Shown: positions 1 to 10,259 of the stretch, piece after piece
Numbering within the stretch: the first letter of the stretch is position 1
How the letters are laid out: the number at the start of each line of letters is the position of its first letter
Assembly: GCA_030762175.1 (NCBI GenBank)
Contig: CM060842.1
Span: 49,124,501-49,188,500 of the forward strand
DNA: 64,000 nt
Direction of reading: 5' to 3'
DNA from: Metallyticus violacea
Lineage: Eukaryota > Arthropoda > Insecta > Mantodea > Metallyticidae
Notes under the pieces: generated by a model
The model's input: the letters and a program-made list of their open reading frames with translations, nothing else
What the model was told of the DNA's origin: nothing
The model's database searches: none
Program-made: the position numbers and the translations under genes

Positions 1-1141
1 TGTTTATATAACCTAAATTTGATTGCGGTAAGCACTTTTTAATTAGGAGATGAAAGTATCTGCAATTTTTCGCCCTAGGTAGCATTTATTCCTTGGCCTA
101 TTAACTCCGATTAAGAACTAAATGATAAGCGTTAAGAAAGTCAATAAACTGCTAAAAATTGGTAAGGAACACGAGTGTGCCTTACTTCGTTCTTGCCCCC
201 AGAGAAAACTCACACAAGGTTCCCACCCAGGGGACCGGAAATCCACTCTTGTCCGAGGCGAGAAGAAATGCAGAATTTAAGAAGCGTTTTTTTTTTTTCC
301 TTCTTTCTTTTCTAAATGCGTTGAGTGGGCGAAGAGAAAGGTCACCCACATCCACCCACGCGAGTCCGTCAGTCAGTCAACCTTGGTGCTGAAGACATTT
401 CGTGTCAAGCCGGGTAAAATTGCCCGTTTCCTGTGGAAACAGCATTAAGTCCTGTAAAGGTGTAACAAGTGAACTCCACCTAACCAATCTGAACCGTCAC
501 GCATCGCAGCCTGTTGAGGATTTCTTTGTTATACGACTGCAATGGTCATTTCTCTCTCGTTGAAAACAATAGGAGGGGGAGAGAGGGAGGAGACTTTTCG
601 ATTTAATTTCTACCTGACTTCACAAACATTTCGTTATCACGGAGAAGGTGCATTCAATTTCTAAACGTCTATTACCCGCGATTTTGCAATTACATTAAAA
701 GTTGTACGGTTAATTCGGCCATCTAAGCAAACAAGAAAAAATCTAGAAGTCAACTTCACATAAAAAAACTGAAAATCGCTCTAATACAAGAAGTTTGCCT
801 CTTCAGATGCTTTGTATGGATCCTCCTTTCCCTCCCTCTTATTGGGAGACCCGCAGTAAGGAGCAAGGTAAATCATTCTTCTAGGAGTTAAGAATGAAGT
901 CATGATGTCTATATCTGTTTTAACTCTCACTCTCTCTATCTCTGTGTGTATATATATCTGTCTGCTTCGTGTACTACTGTCTCCTGATCTAATCGGTTGT
1001 ACTGCTGTCAGTGTCAAATAGGAAAATAGCTAATACGTACTGTATCGCATTTTGCGGGTTCTGTTCTCAGCTAATACGTACTTTCCGTATCTTATTTGAA
1101 AGCAGTTACAAGATAATAATGCATTCCTAAGTAATATTTTG
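1..1141. other. Non-coding, no recognisable gene
   Basis: AT-rich sequence with short purine and pyrimidine runs. A 14-base direct repeat, AGCTAATACGTACT, occurs at 1028-1041 and 1069-1082. Open frames here are short and resemble nothing I know. Confidence 0.5.
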
Positions 1142-1486
1142 TTTACGGACGAAGCATCTATGTGGTTCCAGCATGATGGTTACCCCGCACATTACTCTCC
1201 CATGTTCCCAGTGAAGTTGTGGATGACAATCTATAAATCAGTGGATGGGAAGGGGCCAACTCTGTGATCCGATCAGATGGCAGACTACTTTCTCTGGGGC
1301 GCAGTGAAAGATAAAGTGTATCACGAACTGACAACGACACCAGAGAGCATGAAACAGCGTATTACCGCGGCGTGTGAAGCAGTATTTGTAGAAACACTGC
1401 AATCTGTGCAACGCTCGTCGCTTGTTCACAGTCTCCACAAGTGTATTGGTGCAAACAGTGGTCACTTGGAACAGCTGCTGAAGTGA
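1142..1486 (+). pseudogene. Tc1/mariner-type transposase fragment, C-terminal half, internally deleted
   Basis: One reading frame runs from 1142 to the stop at 1484-1486, broken only by a TGA at 1265-1267. It opens with FTDEAS, which fits the first catalytic Asp block of DDE/D transposases. It passes straight into WFQHDGYPAHYS, the second Asp block, then ADYFLWGAVKDKVY around the third Asp, and ends with CIGANSGHLEQLL, the usual C-terminal signature of this arthropod family. Intact relatives have tens of residues between the first two blocks, so an in-frame internal deletion is likely. The N-terminal DNA-binding region and terminal inverted repeats were not found. This is a dead element, and the family assignment rests on remembered motif order. 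Confidence 0.8.
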
Positions 1487-2690
1487 CACAGTTTCATCAG
1501 ATAACGTACTGATATTTGCGGTGCGTTTTCTGTGCTGGATATAATTTACAAATGTGAAGTTTCTTTGAGATATAGGCAACTGGTAATTTTGTTTAGGAAA
1601 GAAAAACCAATTCTATTATCACTGATTGGACCTCTAATTTTCAGTGCACTAGTAAAAAAAAACGCATATGTTCCATTTAAAAAATGCACCTTGGAAATGA
1701 AGATAATTATTGCTTTTAACATTATGAATTGTGTATATCCTTCCATTGTGTCAACCGCTGGCATGGGTATTTTCCTGTACAATTAGATTTTTACATCTTG
1801 TTTCATTTCAAAACTATTTGAGGTCGCAGAGTTAGACACCGGGTATAAAGGGGCGAAGCGTCAATTAATGCTGTTAGGCGAATATACTCTCAGCCTGCCT
1901 TGCGCATGCAAAGTAGTACTTTTAAAACCATTTCCGGGAGTGGTCAAAGTAGTGTTTCATGAAACTTTCCTTACTGTGTGGGTTAACTTTGGTCTCGGCC
2001 TATTTGATTATGTCTACACTTTCCTGAACTTTTGTATATTCGAAATCCTACAGAAGGACCAGGATGCAGACGATGTCAATAAAAATAGTATTTCGTTATT
2101 TTTTGTATTGTAATTTATGGAATGATGCCGTTATTTTATTATACCAACAAAGGGCATTCGCTTTTTAAACTCATTCGGAGCACTCTTAATTGTTTATTAT
2201 TTTATCTGGTACCTTATAATGACTGGTAGCTCTTCACGCTAGCCATTTATAACTCTTTTCCCTGTATATCTATGTAATTGCCAACTGCAGGAAACATGCG
2301 GTCCTTCAGCGTCCTCGCTCGAAGTGTATTCTTTCAGATCTATCAATATACGGTTTAGGTTTGTATGAAATTAAGAAAAATACCATACATAGGTGGTAGT
2401 ACGTGCTAATTTCATATAGCAATAATCCGGTGAATTTTTAAATAACAATCTAGCTGGCTTTTCTCAATTTTATTGGTAAAACTTTCCATTTTAATCCTAT
2501 GCCCCAGCCAATCCTATATACAGAGTGAGCAATGTTTGAGGCAACCGCGCGACGGTCGGCAGCGCTATGTCGGCGTATATTTCCCCTCCGCGAGGCTTCA
2601 GTGCGAGCTAAAATCGTAGCAGTCATCTTTTTTTCTGGAATACATAATGACGTCACTCCGTCACTGCGTTCAGTGCTGAAAAATTTAATT
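1487..2690. other. Non-coding, no recognisable gene
   Basis: AT-rich sequence. The frame at 1868-2113 (81 codons) has no recognisable motif. I see nothing else that I can support. Confidence 0.45.
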
Positions 2691-2699
2691 CACTCACAC

Positions 2700-3060
2700 A
2701 TTAATGCGGAAATACTTAATCGTCTAGATGTCATACGTCTTCCAATAGTCAAATATTACAGTTGTTCCAGGAAGAATCCACTTTTTGAAGCATTTGTATA
2801 ATGAATGCCTCCTTATTCCTTTTCTCCACAGGATCTTTTCGCTGAATTCCTCCAACCTCGGTTGTATTTGATCATTCCAAATTTCGGCTCGTCAATTTCC
2901 ATGATTTTGCCGCATCCTCCTATGCGTTGGCGAAGTTGTAAAACCCATCCATGCACACTACTGTTCGGAAGTAGATTTTCAATTTCTCTATAATGATCCT
3001 TTGTCTGGGAGTTTGTTAAATATTCCTTTATACCTTCCCCAGTGGTTTCCACAACCAAGT
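2700..3060 (-). pseudogene. Merlin-like (IS1016/IS1595-type) DDE transposase fragment
   Basis: Reading on the minus strand, the frame at 2813-3058 contains GGCGKIMEIDEPKFGMIKYN followed by RGWR. This matches the first catalytic Asp block (EIDExKFGKRKYNRG) of ISXO2-like transposases, whose eukaryotic relatives are the Merlin DNA transposons. Downstream, after a frameshift, near 2800-2700, LYKCFKKWILPGTTVIFDYW and then KTYD match the second Asp block. The N-terminal part is only weakly recognisable, and the region after the second Asp, including the third acidic residue, was not found. Stops and shifts show that it is inactive. No terminal inverted repeats were identified. Confidence 0.72.
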
Positions 3061-3582
3061 TGCTGACACGAGCTGCTTTTTTATAGTTTCATATTTTTTG
3101 TACCATTAATCCATCTTGCTTTATAGAACATGTACTTAGGCTTAACTCTTTGGAATGACTTCTTCACATTTCTTCCGAATTTTATGCAGATGATTTTTCT
3201 TCACATGATTATAAGTGCACATTTAGCTCCTGTGTCACTGCTAAAGTTCAGCTTTGACGTATAATCCTGTACAATTTAATGAAATATTTTACATAGTTTT
3301 TCCTTCTAATTTTGCTGCTTTGCGGTTTGCTGCGTCCGTATATATCAACCTGATCTCCACCGATAATTCCAGCCTTCCTGTAATGGATAGTATGCGGGCT
3401 AATGCCCTATTTACCTCCCCCTCCACCTGTATAGACATAAGTCGGCACCGTGGCTTACCCCAGCGTTGTTACGTGACGCGATTTCGGGTTATAAAAGAGG
3501 TTGCACTAAAAGGCCAACATGAATGGGGGTTACACGCGTTTGAAAAATTCACATTCGACCCTATAACATGCTCCATAGTAGC

Positions 3583-4700
3583 TTCCCAAACGTTTTCGAC
3601 TTGTGAACCCCTTCATAAATATCTGAAATGTCTGAACCCCTTATTAATATACAAAAGTGTTTTAACAAGTTTAAATTAGCCTAATGTTGTAGTTACAGTG
3701 AATAGGCCTACTTTACAATTCCCCACCAAAAATGACCCAACAAGGCTTAAAATATTGAAACTACATAGATTAAAATAATTATACATTTATTTAAAACATT
3801 AAACCTGAAATTAAATAGGTAGGTTAATGATTTAGTGAGGTTTCCAATCTTTGAAGTCACAATAAAAATTTCACACACTTTAATCTAAATCAAAAACTAA
3901 ATTTCTTTTAATGTTTTGGAAATTTTTATGTAGTGACAGAATTCCCTGCAGACTAAAGTTTCAATCTTTAAACTACTCTCTTAACCTAAAAGTTTTCATT
4001 TTCGATTTACTCATATCTTCATTTGAAATTCAGGGACAGGGGTGCATTTGCTTTGGAATGCACGGCGCTTTGAAGTCAAGAACCACAGAAGCTTTCAGTA
4101 TATTTTTTATGGATTTATTTATATGAATAACACCTTCGGATGGAAAAAGTGTTAAGATTGTGTTGGCTAACACCGGGTACTTCTGTAAGTTTGGGCAAAA
4201 ACCAATTAATTACAAAGATTTATAGTTTTTCTGTGGTTAAAAATTTGCTGAAATTTCTAGAAGAATTTCTTTTTTAATTCACGCTTAATAGGATTCCAAA
4301 ATTGCTCCTTCTTTCAAGGGATTATTCAACATAGCAGAGAAATATTCTCTGAAGGTTTTTCCTAGTCCCCTCAAATGTTTTTGACTGTATTCTTTATATT
4401 TTTGCTCAAAGAAAGATTATTTTCTACCAGGAAGTAGGGAAGAACATCAAAGCATTTAAACACGTTTCCAAAAGCTAAGTTTTTAAATGAATGATTGGAT
4501 ACGGCCTTGTTCAATATTAGTTCGGATCATAAATATGTTTACTCTTTATGGCAGACTGAGGAAACAACCCCCCTATTACTATTCAATCGCATAACGCCAT
4601 AGAATAGCGGTGCGTGTCTTTGTACCCGCCCCGCTATTCCTTCCTTCCGCCGCCTAACACCCATAATCTTCTCCTTAGAAAACTACTTCCTGGCACTAAA
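3583..4700 (-). mobile_element. hAT-like transposon relic, copy A (reverse orientation)
   Basis: On the minus strand near 4490-4240, broken frames give FLVENNLSLSKNIKNTVKN and, after a shift, NPIKRELKKKFF. This resembles the C-terminal half of ZBED5/SCAND3-like hAT transposases, which have VENNLSLS-type blocks before the dimerisation region. The low-coordinate end reads TTCCCAAACGTTTTCGAC with TGAACCCC behind it, a typical hAT terminal inverted repeat style. Bases 4542-4654, reverse-complemented, align well with 17212-17324, so two copies of one family are in this window. Multiple stops make it a relic. The high-coordinate end is not resolved and may extend to about 4850. Confidence 0.65.
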
Positions 4701-4859
4701 TATCTAAACACGTGTCTCATTTCAAAGACGTCTTAATACACGGTGGCCACAGATCGACGTTCCAGGTGTAAATGGGAACAATAATATAACAAAAGCTCAA
4801 AATCTTGTCAACTGCTTCTTAGTTGAAATTGTGCTAAATGTTTGAAAAAGGCGGTTAGG

Positions 4860-6935
4860 CTTCGGTTGGAGAATTAATTTATTAAGTTCGTGGTTTACTT
4901 AACTTTGATCTGTTAAAATAATATTTACAGTGTTCAATATCAGAAACACAATGCGCTAATTGTGGAACGGACTTTTTCTTTTATCTAAAAGCAAGGAATG
5001 AACAGGCAATTGAGGTTTACATAGAGACTGTGAAGGTCATACAAAAATAAGTGAAAGTGATTTGAGGAATGTAACGCACATATACACGTTAGGACCCTGG
5101 TTACTTCTCACACAAGTCCACAAATAAGACTGAAAATTTTGGAAATGTGGTATTAATCTAGCAGACCTATAAACAACCCATAATTGGTGGGTTGAAAGAG
5201 GAAAACTGTATTATCGCAATACAATATGCTTTTTTCAGCAGGAGTCGTTGAATTCTTATAGAGTGAAATAATAAAAAAGCAAATTATAATGCTAGTCGTA
5301 CAACATGAACCACAACCAACATGCTTACAAAGTAATAGTACTAATAGTTAATTTAGGGGTGTTAAATGGGGTGGAAATTGTTGAAAATAACACAAGAAAG
5401 GGAACAAGTTTTGGAACTTGGCAACTTGTTACCCCTGCCGTTAATCTAGACACAAATCTGAAGATACTGTCGATGCGTATGCGGCTATATTTCTTGCCAC
5501 TGTCTCTAAGCTCTAGTGTGTGATCATCGTTTTGGCGGCTAACGGAAGCCACCGTGCAGAGAATGGTCCTGATGCTTTCACTCTGTTGGGAGAAGAAACA
5601 GGTTGGAAATGTTACTTGCGTCACTTTTGCGAAAAGAGCACTTAGTTTCCGGTAATGGCGTATAATTTACACGCTTGAGACTCCTTTGAGAGCGGAACAG
5701 TGTTCCATTGGTTGAGCACCGATTTGCTTTCCCTCTCACGGGAGCTTTGCGAGCAGAACTACAAGTATCTGAAACAAAAGCACTGTGTGGGATAGCAAGC
5801 ATACTAACCATACATAATAGATCAAGCGTCCAGATTGCATATCGTTGTCCAACCTACAGCCGGTGATCTTGCCTAACGCTCACTAGCATAAATAGCTTGA
5901 GGCAAAATCGACTTCAGGGCTCTGTTCCACAAAAGTACGGTCCAATACATTACAATTGTATGGTTGTTTCACAGAGGTTTTGCTACACTTGTAGTTTAAC
6001 TCCGTAATTGCAAATTTATAAGTAATTTTTCCTTGTTTTGTTCTAGAATTAGTCGTGCATTTGTAACGTGTATAGATTTCTCTATAAGAGTCGCCGTAAC
6101 TAAAATACTAGTGCAAGTGTTAATAATTTTTGGATCAGCTCACTTAAGTATGCGAAGTATTGGCGAAAGCCGAAAGTGATGAAAAGATGAAAGTGGGAAT
6201 ATGTAATTCAGTATTTAAATATAATAATAAAAAAGGTGGGTTAAGTACGATTAAAGTACGGCTCATGACTAATATTGGCCTTTGCTGTTTCAAATGAATA
6301 TTTCAATCCAGCATCTTAGTTTGTTTTTTTAAGGTACTTGCTACATAAAATAATATCTTCCCATTCCCTGTTCTCTTTTAAAATAACCTTTTGACACTAT
6401 ATTCCCAATTTTTATTGTAATGAAAATGTGAGTGCCAAACAATGTAATAAAAATTTATATAAATATAAATTAACAAATGGACTAATAAAATAAATGACCC
6501 AGCGCAATCGGTAGGCTCGATTCTACTAGTATCATACATTTGAAGCACCCATCTTGCAGCTATTCTCTTAATTTTTTTAGTTAAACATTTATTACATATA
6601 TTTTTTTTTTTTGTATGAGATGCTTGTTTTTTCTACAATATTCCTGATAAGACGCTCGCCTGCCTTGCGTGCACTTTATTGGCGGTGTCTAATGTGGTAA
6701 TTTTCAAAGAACCATCGTTATGTTCATTTAAATTCACGATACAATCTTTTACCTAACATAAGTACATAGCGGATCTTCAGGCAATTGCGTATTTTTTTCC
6801 CCTTAATAGGTATGGTGCAGAAAACCAGAATAATTATGTTTTACGGCATATAAATACCATTTTGGCATTAGTGCCTGTTCCTTGATTTCATGCTAAAAAA
6901 TTAATTTTACATATGAATCTGCGTACGCAACCAAA
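4860..6935. other. Non-coding, no recognisable gene
   Basis: AT-rich sequence with a somewhat GC-richer patch at about 5400-5950. The overlapping frames at 5305-5523 (+) and 5325-5811 (-) have no motif that I know and are likely chance frames. Confidence 0.4.
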
Positions 6936-6940
6936 TTATA

Positions 6941-7678
6941 TACAGGATGTAACAAAAAGGTATGTCAAAACTTTGAGGAAACATTCTTCACATATATGGA
7001 TAAAAATATAATAGTAACATGGGTCCGAAATTGCTTTATTTCCTTGATAGAACTATTTTTCTACACCAGTACCACACAGCAGAATATTAAAAAACAGAAC
7101 TGTAGCAAACATAAAATCATATGAAATGTTCAAAATGTCCTCCGTTAGCCCGGATACATTCACCAACCTGCCGTTGCATGGGTTCCCTGATACTGATGTA
7201 TTCCTGGAGTATCTCGTATTGTCTGGTAACGTTGCACGAAGACTCTTTACACCTTCGGTTAATCCATAGATAATGTGAGCATCAGCCAACTTCGCATTTG
7301 AATGAGGGCAGTAAACATACAGAACTAACACTATGTGCTCGGTGCTACGTCAAGCAATGAAGTGCGTAACATAACAGCGGACTGCGTGGTACAGCACGAC
7401 CACAACAACTATGAACCTAGTAATAAATAATAGTTACAACACACCCACCCCATTTAACCGGAAGTAAAAGCAAATGTTTATCTACTGAGCAACTATAGTG
7501 TTGTGGGGTCAGCCATGCTAGCATTCTAGTTTGCGTATGATACCGTGTAAGAGAAGTTGTAGACAAAGGCTCTAACAAGGAAATAAGAGAATTTCCGGAC
7601 CCATATTCGTATAACATATTGAACCTGTATATGCAAGGAATGTTTCCCCAAAGTTTTTACATCCATTTTGTTATATAT
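6941..7678 (-). mobile_element. Internally deleted Tc1/mariner-type element with long inverted ends
   Basis: The two ends are inverted copies over about 100 bp. Bases from 6948 (TGTAACAAAAAGGTATGTCA, then AAACTTTGAGGAAACATTC) match the reverse complement of the segment ending near 7675. The match continues through GGGTCCGxAAxT...CTTATTTCCTTG in both arms. Between them, minus-strand frames keep only the two ends of a transposase. The start is SNAKLADAHIIYGLTEG near 7290-7240. The end is MQRQVGECIRANGGHFEHFI, in another frame, near 7180-7120. The catalytic middle is gone, so this is a non-autonomous deletion derivative of about 740 bp. TA-rich flanks fit TA target use, but the exact ends are uncertain by a few bases. 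Confidence 0.82.
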
Positions 7679-7741
7679 ATAAAAATTAACAGTAATAATA
7701 AAAGTAGGATAGGATAAATACTTAGATAAAGTCACACTGGA

Positions 7742-7784
7742 AATTGCTATATTTAGAACTACTGGAGTTCTAAATATAGCAATT
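7742..7784. repeat. Perfect 19-bp hairpin with 5-base loop
   Basis: AATTGCTATATTTAGAACT at 7742-7760 is followed by the loop ACTGG and the exact reverse complement at 7766-7784. It lies about 65 bp outside the mariner derivative ending near 7678. No role is evident, and it is too short for an ordinary microRNA precursor. Confidence 0.9.
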
Positions 7785-8878
7785 ATATGTAAAATTGTAT
7801 GTTTAGTGATTGAATTTCGTCTGGCTGAAAGTTACTGTTCAGTCAAAGCAAACAGTTTCGTATTTGTGTGCAGTGGCAGTTATTTTGTCAGAAAACAAAA
7901 CTGAATTGATTGTGCTGTTGGTCTTATGCATGTGCCCAAGGTGGCATCTAGAGACGTGGAAATATTTTGTTCTCTCTTCAGACTTGTGCATACTTAGACA
8001 AAGGTGCAAAAATATTGGTGGACAATTTGGAAAAGACACTTGTAATTTTGTTTCTATCTCTATTCCCATTCAATGATAAATAATGCTTATGGGGGTATAT
8101 ATTTTCGTTTAACTTTCGTGTTTGCCAACAGTGGAATAAAATGAATTTATTGTAAGTATACTATTTTGAACTTTTACGTTTAAAACGAGACACACAAAAT
8201 ATATTTTAAAATTTCTTTGAACTTTCACCATCTGTTAATTATAGATTAAGGTAATTAAACTTCATATGTATTATTCCCATTTTATTAAAATCGTGTTCAA
8301 GTAAAAATTGTAATAGATTTTAAAAGTACATTAGTTCAACTAATAGGTATACAACGGATGTACAATGTGAAAAACTAATTTTAGAGGCTGTAAACCAGTT
8401 TTTAGTGATGAACAACTCATCTTCCAGAAACTGTAGAAGTGTATAGAATAGAGCTCAGAAATTCAAAGGAATGTGTTTTGCTTACATTTGGTATCTGAAA
8501 AAGACAATTAGAAAATGTTAATGTGAAAATATGTTCACCACAAGAAAAAGAACAATCTCACTGTCTGACACATTTTTTAGATATTCTTGTGAAAAACGAA
8601 GCAACTTAAGTTCGCACTACTCATGCAAGATGGAGTTAGAGGATGCAGCGGTCGCTGCGGCCGGCCAAGACCCGCATTGAGCTATCGCGCCAAGAGCAGT
8701 AGTAAAGTAGAAAGAATATTTTTCCTGTTGACTGTTCAATGGACAGAAGAACGGTAAAGTCAGTTAATGCAATGCTGCAAATACAATTTAATATGAAAAA
8801 TGTAATGTAGTTGTAATGAATTTTATAAACTGGTTGAGAACCAGATTGTTCCTTTTTCTTTTTAAAGCTTTGGTAGTA

Positions 8879-9652
8879 TGGAGAGTTCGAGTCACGCATG
8901 AACCGAGAAAGCAAGCGGGAGGAAGTCGGTAGAGAGGGAGGTAAACAGCGGCATTATAGATGAGTAATTTTCCTTCATTGCTGTGCGAGCTTATACGTTT
9001 ACGGTCAATGCTTACGAAACACAAGTAGAGGTGTTGGCAATAAAACACGTATCTGCGCTGGGCTCTATATTACCGGTCGCTGGTTTAAGATTTTGAAGTG
9101 TTAGTGTGTTTGCTGTGTGTGCTATAAATTAAACTTCCGGCTGAAAGTTTGCCTGTACCACAACGAATATTTATGCAAGATACATCAAAACAGATTCATG
9201 CCGACAAGTGTGTAGCCAATTTGTAGATAGATTAACCAGCATTCGACCTCCTAATAGAAGTAATTAAAAACCATGTCAATTAATTTAAAGAAACGGGAAC
9301 GCTGAAATTTAAAATTCGTAGGCCTAAACGTAGGATTGTAACAGAGGAACAATTGGATTATGTGGGGGCGTCGTTTGAACGTTCTCCGAATAAAGTAAAG
9401 CTTTATGTCGTGTAGAACTAGAAGTTTTAACAACTTCAGTATACGAAACTTTTAAAATTGAAACCTTAGAGTTACTATAGTTCAAGAACAGAATTTGGGG
9501 TTTTATAGAACATTCATTGCAGTATATTCACAGAACAGTAGATTCTGGAGCACAGAAAATCCGCGAATAATTCACGAAATACCTCTGCATGTTGAATAGA
9601 TTGGTGTGTGGGTTGCCGTAACAGCAAATCCATAATAGTGTGTGTATGTGTT

Positions 9653-9693
<41 letters not shown>

Positions 9694-10257
9694 ATTACGA
9701 TACTGTACTTCGGAGCGGTATCGTAAGCAAAAACTAGCACATTCTTTTGAACAATTAACTGTTCGTGAGAGACAATATGCAATATTTTCAACAAGATTCT
9801 TCCACAGTCCATACCGCCCATGATTTTTTGGGATTATAAGGGGGAGGGTTGAAGACAGAATTATTTCTAAAGGGTTAAGACGTACACGATCCCCAGATCT
9901 TACCGCATGCAGTTTACTATTTGTGAGGAATCCTAAAAATACTCTGTAGAAATAACCCACACACTCTAGATGAACTGAAAGTCAATATAAGAGCAGAAAT
10001 TAGAAGAATTACAAAAGAAGAAAATTTGCGTGTGAATGCAAATTTCATCAAAAGATGTCGGGAATGCGTTAATGCCGATGGACACCATTTTAAGCAACTA
10101 TAGTGAAATAAAACGATTGTGTGCATGCCATAGATTAATACAAGTTTATGATAGAATACTCCTGAAATTACGGTTCTAGAATACCGCTGTTTACTTTGCA
10201 CTCTACCAGCCTTCCTCCCATCCACTTTCTCAGATCAAACGTAACGGGAACTCTCTG
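8879..10257 (+). mobile_element. Near full-length Tc1/mariner-type element with long TIRs and TA flanks
   Basis: The terminal inverted repeats are about 85 bp. The left arm from 8879 (GGAGAGTTC...GAGAAAGC...GCGGGAGGAAG...GTAAACAGCGG) matches the reverse complement of 10172-10257. TA dinucleotides flank both ends (8877-8878 and 10258-10259), as expected for this superfamily. Between the ends is a broken plus-strand transposase in the expected order. RRIVTEEQLDYVGASFERSP lies near 9325-9385, RFWSTENPRIIHEIPLHV near 9541-9594, SSTVHTAH near 9800-9824, RSPDLTA near 9890, and the C-terminal CRECVNADGHHFKQL ends near 10098. The first-Asp block is missing, which suggests a deletion near 9430-9530. 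A (TCTG)n tract interrupts the catalytic core. The length of 1379 bp is normal for the superfamily. Confidence 0.88.
9653..9693. repeat. (TCTG)n microsatellite
   Basis: About ten perfect tetramers expanded inside the transposase relic. The tract creates long artificial frames on both strands. Confidence 0.97.
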
Positions 10258-10259
10258 TA

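Noticed and set aside
3254..3679. 141-codon plus-strand frame
   Set aside because: No recognisable motif. It runs into the end of the hAT-like relic at 3583 and lies next to the Merlin relic, so it is likely a chance frame.
9514..9960. 148-codon minus-strand frame, the third longest in the window
   Set aside because: It is antisense to the mariner-type transposase relic and is opened by the (TCTG)n repeat.
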